Of a stretch of 48,102 nucleotides of DNA, positions 8,717 to 16,468 are shown one piece after another (position 1 is the first letter of the stretch; each line of letters begins with the position of its first letter). The notes below the pieces were generated by a model. That model was not told the origin of the DNA. It searched no databases and worked only from the letters and a program-made list of their open reading frames with translations. The DNA is from an uncultured Rickettsiales bacterium (GTDB lineage: Bacteria > Pseudomonadota > Alphaproteobacteria > Rickettsiales > UBA1997), in the NCBI GenBank assembly GCA_944392135.1, contig CALXVQ010000010.1:1-48102 (forward strand). The letters are read 5' to 3'. The translations under genes and the position numbers were made by a program.

Positions 8717-9682
8717 ATGAAAGTACAAGCCAATAAAGTTGATGAATTTATTAAAAATTTTAGCAACAAATATAAAGGGGTCTTAATTTATGGACCTGAT
8801 GAAGGACTTGTTTCTATTAGAAAAAATGAAATTTTACAAAAAATATTACCCGATTATAAAACAAGTTTATCTTTAATTACTTTAAGTACTGCAACAATTA
8901 AAGACAAACCTGGTATTATCAATAGTGAGTACAATTCAACATCATTATTTGGTAGTGATAAAAAAGTTATTCTAATTGAAGATGCTGATAATTCTATATC
9001 AAAAATTCTTGAAGAAATTTTTTCAAAACCACAAAATAATGACAATTTTATTTTAATCACAGCAGATGATTTAGATTCAAAATCTTCACTTAAAAGGTTT
9101 GCAGAATTCAACCAATATTTTGCAAGTTTACCTTGTTATAAAGATGATATTAATGCAATAATGCAAATTGTAAATTTAAAATTAAGAAAAGAAGGTTTTA
9201 AATATAATGCAGAAGTTGTAAAATATCTCACAGAAAGTTTTGGTGGTAATAGATTAATAATTTTAAGTGAACTAGATAAATTAGTTATATACAAAGATCA
9301 AGACAAAAATTTAACAATAGAAGATGTAAAAGCTTGTATTCAAGATAACTCAGAAGGAAATATTAACGAGTTTGTAAATAACCTTGCATCTTTAAATATA
9401 GAAAAAGCTTATAAAGAATTACAAAATTTATATTCAGAAGGTATATTTCCAGTTGCAATTATTAGAACAGCCATTGCATATTTTATTAAATTACAATTAT
9501 ATAAATATCAAACACAAAATGGTATTTCTTTTGAAGAAATTTCTGACAGAGATAATATTTTTTGGAAGCAAAAACCAATATTGCAACAGCACCTAAATAA
9601 ATTATCATTAAAAAATATCAATGATATTTTATTTATATTATTTAACGAAGAAGCAAAATTAAAAGGAAAAAATATATATTAA
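8717..9682 (+). CDS. holA: DNA polymerase III subunit delta
   Basis: 321 residues, slightly short for HolA (about 340). It begins MKVQANKVDEFIKNFSNKYKGVLIYGPDEGLV, matching the family's first strand and degenerate P-loop region (YGPDEGLV). It has the ESFGGNRLIILSELDKLVIY segment that marks the AAA+ lid in delta subunits, and a helical C-terminal clamp-loader domain with FPVAIIRTAIAYFIKLQLY. The delta subunit opens the beta sliding clamp. The stop codon (9680-9682) is followed within one or two bases by a palindromic repeat fragment, so the C-terminus may have been slightly trimmed when the repeat arrived (inference). Confidence 0.9.
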   Translation: MKVQANKVDEFIKNFSNKYKGVLIYGPDEGLVSIRKNEILQKILPDYKTSLSLITLSTATIKDKPGIINSEYNSTSLFGSDKKVILIEDADNSISKILEEIFSKPQNNDNFILITADDLDSKSSLKRFAEFNQYFASLPCYKDDINAIMQIVNLKLRKEGFKYNAEVVKYLTESFGGNRLIILSELDKLVIYKDQDKNLTIEDVKACIQDNSEGNINEFVNNLASLNIEKAYKELQNLYSEGIFPVAIIRTAIAYFIKLQLYKYQTQNGISFEEISDRDNIFWKQKPILQQHLNKLSLKNINDILFILFNEEAKLKGKNIY

Positions 9683-10082
9683 CTCGCAATGACAGTGTGT
9701 GTTCTTGCAATGACAGTTTTATAATTACAATTACGGTGTAGGGTAATGTCATTGCGAGGAGTAAAACGACGAAGCAATCCACAAACCATCAACAGCTTAT
9801 TCATTCACAAAAAAGAAAAAGAATTTTATGAAAGAATAATTACATGTCCTATCCTGAGATTGCCACAGGCTTTTGGCCTTCGCAATGATGGTGTGGGTTA
9901 GGTACGGTTGTCGCCATCCTGAGATTGCCACGAACCTTTGGTTCTCGCAATAATGAGTTTTGTTTGACTTCCATAGTGCCCCATACAGAGATTACCACGA
10001 ATTGCAAGCAACTCTCGCAATGATAGTGTGTGTTCTTGCAATGACAGTTTTATAATTGCAATTACGGTGTGTAGTACTATTA
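9683..10082. repeat. Repeat island 2 (family A palindromes)
   Basis: Gene-free, with family A copies at about 9748-9783, 9856-9890, 9920-9957 and 9988-10022, plus fragments reading CTCGCAATGACAGTG at 9684-9698. Three variable centres are seen: CACAGGC-TTTTGGCCT, GAACC-TTT-GGTTC and the ATTGC/GCAA type. It separates the convergent holA and beta-lactamase genes. Confidence 0.85.
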
Positions 10083-10110
10083 TTAAGTTAAAAAGAACAA
10101 ATATATAATT

Positions 10111-11025
10111 TTAATTTTGTGCAATAAAATCATATATTGCTTTTGATATTTCTGCAATTATTCTTGTATTTTCTTCATCGCTTTCTTTTGAATTATATAT
10201 AAAAATTGATAAAAAATAAACTTCGCCATTTGGTAAAACTATAAAAGCAGAATCATTATCAGCAATTTTTATATTATTTTTTAATCTATCACTAGAACCA
10301 GTTTTATCACCAACTTTTATATTTTTTGGCAATAAATATCTAATTTTTTTATTTCCTGTTTTTGTGGCAATCATTGTATTAATTAAAAATTCTTTATATT
10401 TATTTAAAAATAAATCTTTATGATAAAAAATATTTAATAAATTCACAATATCTATTGGTGTTGATGTATTTAAATATTGATTTTTGAAATCTTTATGCAT
10501 ATCATCTTCATTTACAACAATATTACAATTTTTTATTCCTAAACTTTTAATGTATTCATTAGCCTTATCAACACCACCAATAAAATTTATAAGTATATCA
10601 CAAGTATTATTATCACTATAAATTATAGTATATTCAATAAGCTCTTTTAAACTTAATTCTAAATCCACAACTCCATATTTTTCTCTTAATGGGCTATATG
10701 TATTTGTTTTTATAAAATCTTTACTTATTTTTATTGTTTGATCCAATGAAATATTATTTTTATCTATATAATTCAATACAGCTAATGTAATATGAAATTT
10801 AAAAACACTCAATAAAGGAAATTCTTGATTTCCATTTATTTCAAATAAAATTTTATCATCCTTCTTAATAGCAAGCCCGAGTGTTAAATCTTTATCTTTT
10901 ATTATGTTTTGTATTCTATTATTTAATTTATTTTCTGTATAATTTCGACTTTTAAACACGATTAAAAATACAATAATAAATAAAATTATAATTATAAAAC
11001 TTTTTATTAAATTTATTTTACTCAT
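10111..11025 (-). CDS. Class A beta-lactamase, subclass A2-like
   Basis: 304 residues. The N-terminal hydrophobic segment (residues 8-24) is a signal peptide or membrane anchor with no clear lipobox. All catalytic landmarks are present: SVFK (73-76, Ser70 box) followed by FHITLAVLN, SDN (137-139), Glu173 in NEDDMHKD (Glu166 position), and KTG (241-243). The SVFKFH box, the EDDMH omega-loop pattern and the NQYLNTSTP segment resemble the CfxA/PER/VEB-type A2 group, known mostly from Bacteroidota. It should hydrolyse beta-lactams, often cephalosporins, in the periplasm. Base composition is like its neighbours, so any transfer is old or the gene has ameliorated. No regulator is adjacent. Confidence 0.9.
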   Translation of the reverse strand: MSKINLIKSFIIIILFIIVFLIVFKSRNYTENKLNNRIQNIIKDKDLTLGLAIKKDDKILFEINGNQEFPLLSVFKFHITLAVLNYIDKNNISLDQTIKISKDFIKTNTYSPLREKYGVVDLELSLKELIEYTIIYSDNNTCDILINFIGGVDKANEYIKSLGIKNCNIVVNEDDMHKDFKNQYLNTSTPIDIVNLLNIFYHKDLFLNKYKEFLINTMIATKTGNKKIRYLLPKNIKVGDKTGSSDRLKNNIKIADNDSAFIVLPNGEVYFLSIFIYNSKESDEENTRIIAEISKAIYDFIAQN

Positions 11026-11118
11026 TATTATTAAATATAATTATTAAAATTAATAAATAAGATAATAAAAAATCACTAATATAAAAATATTAGTAATTAA
11101 ATAAATATATAAATATTA

Positions 11119-11469
11119 CTATGCTATAAAAATACCTATAAAATGTAATTGTAGTATTGATAAAACACCAGCAACAGCAACTAACATTGATAAACAATCA
11201 AAAAATAATGTAAATACATTTTTTACTCCTTCACTAACAGAACTATGATTAGCTACATATTTTATATCAAAATTTAAGTGATATAATGCTGTTAAAAGAA
11301 AAAATATACCAAATATTACATTTATTGGAGAATAAAAGAATATAGGTAAATATGCAACAGGGTCAGAAAATATATAAAAGAAAGATATTAAAAACCAAGC
11401 TAATAATGGTAATAATATAAAACCTGACATACCATGTCTTGATAACTGAACTGCACCTTTTGTAATCAT
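11119..11469 (-). CDS. sdhD: Probable succinate dehydrogenase membrane anchor, SdhD-like
   Basis: 116 residues with three hydrophobic spans. The order matches SdhD: RHGMSGFILLPLLAWFLISF at residues 12-31 (where SdhD has HWxxQRxTAIxLxPL), then SPINVIFGIFFLLTALYH, then VAVAGVLSILQL. The His of TALYH aligns with the haem-ligating His of SdhD. The usual following DY (quinone site, in 'VIEDY') is not seen: the sequence reads YVANHS. It directly follows the sdhC-like gene, 8 bp apart, as in the sdhCDAB order. However, sdhA and sdhB do not follow; the beta-lactamase gene does. The call rests on topology, order and a few residues. Confidence 0.55.
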   Translation of the reverse strand: MITKGAVQLSRHGMSGFILLPLLAWFLISFFYIFSDPVAYLPIFFYSPINVIFGIFFLLTALYHLNFDIKYVANHSSVSEGVKNVFTLFFDCLSMLVAVAGVLSILQLHFIGIFIA

Positions 11470-11477
11470 ATTATCTC

Positions 11478-11861
11478 CTATTGTAATATTATAAATATTG
11501 AAATTATTGTTAAAATAACAGCACTTAAAATATAAATATTGTTATTTCTTTTTACTGCTTTTTCTTGTCCTCTATGTGAAAAATGCATAAATCTAAATCT
11601 AACTTCATTTAGCATATAAAAATATAAAAAGAAAAGCCATATTGCTAATAAACTAACTTTTGATACATGCGAAATAATACCACAATTAAGGCATAAAACA
11701 TCATATGATTGAGTATTAATTGTATAAGCAAGGTTGATAAAATACCAACAAATAACCAAAAAACCAATATATGTTGCAAAAACAGATACATTGTAAAGTT
11801 GATAATATACAGGACTTAAACCTCTTAAATTTTCCAATGAATCGTCAGAATATTTAATCAT
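11478..11861 (-). CDS. sdhC: Probable succinate dehydrogenase cytochrome b subunit, SdhC-like
   Basis: 127 residues and three membrane spans. The N-terminal RGLSPVYYQLYNVSVFATYI corresponds to the SdhC RPLSPHLxIY start. FLYFYMLNEVRFRFMHFSHR corresponds to the third-helix region YHxxxGIRHLxxD. The canonical SxxHRxTG motif is missing, and the haem-ligand His of SdhC appears to be Met (YM instead of YH). It may therefore be an unusually divergent anchor with altered or absent haem binding. It is the first gene of a two-gene unit with the sdhD-like gene. It could be another small membrane pair, but gene order and partial motifs favour Sdh. Confidence 0.5.
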   Translation of the reverse strand: MIKYSDDSLENLRGLSPVYYQLYNVSVFATYIGFLVICWYFINLAYTINTQSYDVLCLNCGIISHVSKVSLLAIWLFFLYFYMLNEVRFRFMHFSHRGQEKAVKRNNNIYILSAVILTIISIFIILQ

Positions 11862-11929
11862 TGTTATTCAAAAAATTATTTATCTAATCAAAATATTATA
11901 ATAATAAAAAAGATATTTCAACTAAAATT

Positions 11930-14473
11930 TTATTTATTTTTATTATTTATTATATATAAAATATTATCTACTAAATCTAAAAAATTATTTATTTTTTCTA
12001 AATCACTTACATTACTAAAAAGTATATCATTAATATTATTGAAAAATGTTAAAACTTCATTGGAATTAGGTAATTTATTTATAGAATTTTGATATATTTT
12101 TGAAAATTTTTTCTGTTCTTTTTTTTCTAATATTAATTTATTTGAATCAATTTTATCATGCAATTCTTGTGTGAGTTTAAGAGATGTTAATATTTTAGAT
12201 TTCTTAAAAAATTCATCTAAATATTTTTTAAAATCTATTTTATATTCTCTAAAATTATTATTTTTGTCAAATAATATATTTATAGCCTGTTTTGTTCTTA
12301 CAATATTATATTTATTAATAGGATCAATATTTACAATATCCAAAAAATTTATCCAAATTGTTTTTATCAAAAATTCTCTTATAAATTCTTTAAACTTTTC
12401 ATCTTCTTTTGTATAATCCAAAACTGTCTTATTATCTTTATCTTTATATTCAAAAATATTAATAAAAGTTGTATATTTTATATAATTAGGTAATAAAATA
12501 TTAACTCCACTTATACCATTCTTAACTATTAAAGTTTGTTTCAATAAATCATAATTTTTGTCATTAAAAAAACGACTAATATTAATACCAATTAAATCAT
12601 CTTTTAAAAAATCCTTCTTAATGCTATCACATTGTTTTAATATATTTTCTTTATCATTATATTCTATTTTCTTATTTAAAATAAATCTAAGATATGGTAT
12701 AACTTGATAAAAATCTTCATTAAAAATTTTACTTAAAGTATCAACTTTTACAAAAAATTCTTTTATATTATCTTGTGTAAGAGGATTGTTAAAACTTAAA
12801 CTATCTACATAATCAATTAATAAAAAGTCTAAACCACATTTTTCATAAATGTCCCTTTTCAAAAAAGATTCTGGAAATTTTGCTAAAATGAAAGCTAAAA
12901 TTTTATTGTTATTGTCTTTAATGCTATTAATAAAATCATTTTTATCATTTTCAACATCATATATAGTTTGTTTTCTACAAGATAAATTTGCTAAATTTAC
13001 TTTATTATATTTATTACATATTTTAATTATTTGTGGATATCTATTTATAATATTCACAGTTTTATTATAATTTTCTGTATTTATAGCTTCAAAAGCAACA
13101 TTAAATATATAATTATTAATTATATCTTTTACTTTTTCATCCTTTAATTCCTCATATTGAATAAAAGATAAATCTATATTTTTATCTTGTATATTTAATA
13201 TATTTTCTAATTCTATATAGTTTTTAGTATTAATTAATTTTAAAATATATTCTTCCCTTCTTTTTATAAGTTTTGTCAATACTTCATTTGCATTATCTTT
13301 TGATATATCATTTAAGATATTTTGTAATTCGTTATTAGAAATATATTTATCTATAAATTTCAATAAAACAATAAATTCATTAGAATTATATTCTAGATAA
13401 TTAATAATTTCATTAATTCTTTTTAAATTAAAGTTTAAAATATTGTTAAACTCTTTATTGCTTAAATAGCCCCTACAATAAATTTCTTCATTATCATTAT
13501 ATAAAATTTTACAAAATGTATATTGATTATCTTTTGGATATCTATTTAATTTTTTACCATCTGAAAATTGAAATTTATTAGCTTCCGCTTTATCTAAAAT
13601 TTTATTATAATTCATTATACTCAATAAATAATTTGCATTTGAGTTTTTTTCATCAAAATTAAAAACATATTCACTATAATATATTTCATCCAAACCTCTT
13701 TTTGTAAGCATATAATTTTTTATTTTGATATTTTTATAACAAGCCCTTTTGACAACTTCTTGTCTAATTAATGCTAATAAATCAGAAGGTAGCATACCAC
13801 TTCTTCCTTCTTTGTTATGTATATAAAAATATGCATCAAGATCTTTTATTTCATCTTGTATGCTATATAAATCACATTCTCTACGAAAAAATCTATCTTC
13901 AAGTGGAATATCTGGTATAAAAGATATATTATTTTCTAATAAATATTTAGGACTATATAATATAGACCATGGACCAAGATATTCAAATAAAATTTGATCT
14001 TGTGCTCCAGCATTAAAACATTTAAAACACATTATGTGTGCATTTGTATTTTTTTCAATATTGGAAAATAATGTATTAAATGCATTTTTATCAAAATTAT
14101 CATCATGATCTGAAAATGTTATATATTTGCTATTTTGTGTTTTTGAAATCATAATATTTCTCATCACAGAAACCCTGACATTATTTTCTGTTATAAAATA
14201 GCTAACATCAAAATTATTATTTAATGATTTAATGGCATCTTGAAATATTACAATTCTATTCTTTATTTCTGTTTTATTTCTTTGAACACTTTTATCTGTA
14301 TCAAACTTTTTAGGGCAATTATCCATGCCAATTAAAAAATTTATAACTTTATTTTTATATTTTTTATCTATATTTTCACAAGCTGTATATAATGAATCCA
14401 AACATTTTTCAACATCTGCAATCTTAGCACCATAATAAATTGGCAAACAAACAGTAATATCAATAAGACCCAT
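11930..14473 (-). CDS. Large GT2-type glycosyltransferase with long C-terminal helical region
   Basis: 847 residues. The N-terminal ~260 residues are a family 2 (GT-A) glycosyltransferase: DITVCLPIYYGAKIADVEKC at the first strand, and KYITFSDHDDNFDKNAFNTL around residues 125-145 with an acidic DHDD in place of the DxD metal site. PLEDRFFRRECDLY follows. The remaining ~580 residues are Asn/Ile/Lys-rich and predicted helical. Stretches such as NKILAFILAKFPESFLKRDI and DNKTVLDYTKEDEKFKEFI recall very degenerate ankyrin-like units, but I would not claim them. No membrane span is seen. It precedes the sdhC-like gene by 68 bp and is preceded by a small unknown gene. Donor and acceptor are unknown. 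Confidence 0.7.
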   Translation of the reverse strand: MGLIDITVCLPIYYGAKIADVEKCLDSLYTACENIDKKYKNKVINFLIGMDNCPKKFDTDKSVQRNKTEIKNRIVIFQDAIKSLNNNFDVSYFITENNVRVSVMRNIMISKTQNSKYITFSDHDDNFDKNAFNTLFSNIEKNTNAHIMCFKCFNAGAQDQILFEYLGPWSILYSPKYLLENNISFIPDIPLEDRFFRRECDLYSIQDEIKDLDAYFYIHNKEGRSGMLPSDLLALIRQEVVKRACYKNIKIKNYMLTKRGLDEIYYSEYVFNFDEKNSNANYLLSIMNYNKILDKAEANKFQFSDGKKLNRYPKDNQYTFCKILYNDNEEIYCRGYLSNKEFNNILNFNLKRINEIINYLEYNSNEFIVLLKFIDKYISNNELQNILNDISKDNANEVLTKLIKRREEYILKLINTKNYIELENILNIQDKNIDLSFIQYEELKDEKVKDIINNYIFNVAFEAINTENYNKTVNIINRYPQIIKICNKYNKVNLANLSCRKQTIYDVENDKNDFINSIKDNNNKILAFILAKFPESFLKRDIYEKCGLDFLLIDYVDSLSFNNPLTQDNIKEFFVKVDTLSKIFNEDFYQVIPYLRFILNKKIEYNDKENILKQCDSIKKDFLKDDLIGINISRFFNDKNYDLLKQTLIVKNGISGVNILLPNYIKYTTFINIFEYKDKDNKTVLDYTKEDEKFKEFIREFLIKTIWINFLDIVNIDPINKYNIVRTKQAINILFDKNNNFREYKIDFKKYLDEFFKKSKILTSLKLTQELHDKIDSNKLILEKKEQKKFSKIYQNSINKLPNSNEVLTFFNNINDILFSNVSDLEKINNFLDLVDNILYIINNKNK

Positions 14474-14535
14474 ATATTTTTAATCATTAAATTAAAAATA
14501 TTTATAAAACATATTAATTCAAAATCAATAAATAT

Positions 14536-14940
14536 TTACATTAAAAATTTATTATTGTCTTTAATTATTCTTGATTTTTCATAAACATATTTAGGATCCA
14601 AACCAGCATAATTACATACAGTTAAAAATTCTTCATTTTTTAAATTAAACCACATTAAAGCTTTTACTCTATATGTATTAGCTATTTTCTTTTTAGAATT
14701 ACTTTGTAAATCCACAAGTGCTTGCAAAATTACAGCCTTCCATAAAGCAATTTCTGATTTAAAATATAAATTATCATTAGAATAACGGTAATCAAATTCA
14801 TCTTCTAGATTATCATTATTACTAATATTATTAGTAGTAGTATTATTTATTTTACTAATATTTTGCTGTTGTTTAATATCGTTAAAATTATTTTCTTCAA
14901 ACATTAGCTCTTTTATTAATTTATTTCTCATTTCAACCAT
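14536..14940 (-). CDS. Small conserved protein of phage-like type, function unknown
   Basis: 134 residues. A low-complexity Asn/Ile-rich stretch at residues 20-48 links a charged N-terminus to a compact C-terminal domain. That domain reads ALWKAVILQALVDLQS, VKALMWFNLKNEEFLTVC and YAGLDPKYVYEKSRI. The pattern 'A-W..VI.QAL.D ... AL.W ... EF..VC..AGLDP..V' recalls short DNA-binding-like proteins in alphaproteobacterial prophages, but I cannot name a family. It lies 62 bp upstream of the glycosyltransferase gene on the same strand. The upstream 300 bp (14941-15240) show no gene or signal I can support. Confidence 0.5.
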   Translation of the reverse strand: MVEMRNKLIKELMFEENNFNDIKQQQNISKINNTTTNNISNNDNLEDEFDYRYSNDNLYFKSEIALWKAVILQALVDLQSNSKKKIANTYRVKALMWFNLKNEEFLTVCNYAGLDPKYVYEKSRIIKDNNKFLM

Positions 14941-15364
14941 AGGTTATTATTAATATTTTAATTATCTACATAAATTTAAAATAAATTTATAAGCTAATAA
15001 TCTATTGAAAAATAATTTATGGAAGTATAAAAATAATATTTTTTAATAGCAATTATAAGTTGAATATTCAAAATATTCAATTTATTAAATAAAAAATATA
15101 TTTTTAATTTTTCTATTAAAAGTTGAAATAAAATTTATTAAGTATCTATAATAAAAATAACAAACATATAATATTTGAATTTATTATTCTTCTTTATTTA
15201 TTGATGATAATTCTTATTATTTTTACTTTTGTATTTATTATCAGTAATTTATAGATTGCCATGTCTTTTTCAAAGTCCAGCAATGACGGTGTGTGGTGCG
15301 GTTCTCGCAATGACAGTGTGGGTTGGGTGTGGTTGGTGTTATAATGAGATTGCCACAGCTTCTA

Positions 15365-15489
15365 CTGTGGTGTGGGGTCTCCTGACTCCATACCAAAGGC
15401 TTTAAAATAGTGAAGTTTTACAAGATTAATTTGTGAATTCAATTTTTGATAGTATTTGGTGTCGGGTAAGATACCCAACACCACGAGAG
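15365..15489 (-). repeat. Family B element, copy 2 (125 bp)
   Basis: Shares ends and most internal positions with 4774-4896. A near-perfect 11-bp hairpin is formed by 15458-15468 and 15472-15482 with an AGA loop. On the minus-strand transcript the single non-Watson-Crick position is a G:U pair. It sits against a truncated family A half-repeat on its left (15348-15364). Confidence 0.7.
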
Positions 15490-15562
15490 TTGTCGCCATA
15501 CTGAGATTGCCACGGGCTTTTCAAGCCCTCGCAATGACGGTGTGGGGGTACTGTCATTGCGA

Positions 15563-15735
15563 GGAGTGAAACGACGAAGCAATCCACAATCACTAATAAC
15601 AAACACAAAAACAGAAAAGAAAAAGAATTCCATGAATGAATAATTGTACCCCATACTGAGATTGCCACGAGTTGCAAGCAACTCTCGCAATGACGAGTTT
15701 GTGAATACCACCCCTTGCCCCCTTCGTCATTGCGA
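15563..15735. repeat. 173-bp direct duplication, copy 1 (copy 2 at 16199-16371)
   Basis: By direct comparison the two 173-bp blocks differ at a single base (AAAGAATTCC against AAATAATTCC). They contain the end of one family A repeat, a whole second repeat and the start of a third. Outside the blocks the sequences diverge, within a family A arm in both cases. Confidence 0.88.
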
Positions 15736-15974
15736 GACTTCGTAGAAGTCGTGGCAATCCACAAACCACTATTTTTTTATTCATTCACAGAAAAGAAAAA
15801 GAAATCATTGTCCTTTACCCCCTTCGTCATTGCGAAGGCCGAAGGCCTGTGGCAATCCATAAACCACAAAAAGTTAATATAAAAATAGAAAAAGAAAAGA
15901 AATCACTATTATTTATCAAATTAAAGAATTAATTTTAAATGAAATATTAATTTTCAATTTTCAATTTCTTATGC

Positions 15975-16052
15975 TTCATTCGTTTCGCACTTCGTGGGAC
16001 GACAAGCTAAAATGATTATGCAAGCATATCATTTTCTCACTTTGTGCTTCAA
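15975..16052 (+). repeat. Family D repeat, copy 1
   Basis: About 78 bp beginning TTCATTCGTTTCGCACTTCG. It holds a hairpin, AAAATGATTATGC (16009-16021) with GCATATCATTTT (16024-16035), and ends CACTTTGTGCTTCAA. Inverted copies occur at 42618-42705 and, degraded, at 42787-42850. Confidence 0.8.
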
Positions 16053-16468
16053 TTTTTAATTTCTTATGTATTAATTTTCAATTTTCCATTTTTAATTTTC
16101 AATTTCTCTCTCAACCCCCCTGTTGCTTCGCAACATCCCCCCTTACAAAGGGAGGCAAACCCCCATAAATCACTACTCACTGCTCTTCGTCATTACTTGG
16201 AGTGAAACGACGAAGCAATCCACAATCACTAATAACAAACACAAAAACAGAAAAGAAAAATAATTCCATGAATGAATAATTGTACCCCATACTGAGATTG
16301 CCACGAGTTGCAAGCAACTCTCGCAATGACGAGTTTGTGAATACCACCCCTTGCCCCCTTCGTCATTGCGAAGGCCGAAGGCCTGTGGCAATCCACAACC
16401 ACTAATAATAAACACAAAAACAGAAAAGAAAAAGAATTTACTATTATTTATCAAATTAAAAAAATTAA

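Larger units (their letters stand above)
15250..16430. repeat. Repeat island 3 (families A, B, C, D combined)
   Basis: The densest repeat stretch in the window. Family A copies lie at about 15254-15289, 15504-15540, 15554-15588, 15658-15697, 15726-15765, 15827-15860, 16187-16222, 16294-16333 and 16361-16396. Centres include GGGCTT-TTC-AAGCCC, AGGCC-GAA-GGCCT, GACTTC-GTA-GAAGTC and GAGTTGC-AA-GCAACTC. The C-rich family C element of island 1 recurs at about 16105-16167. Family B copy 2 and family D copy 1 are listed separately. Apparent open frames of 60-110 codons here, on either strand, are made of repeat sequence. Confidence 0.92.

Noticed and set aside
15426..16454. Five open frames of 62-112 codons in repeat island 3
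   Set aside because: Same reason; the frames recur because the DNA repeats recur, and they overlap on different frames of the same repeat.
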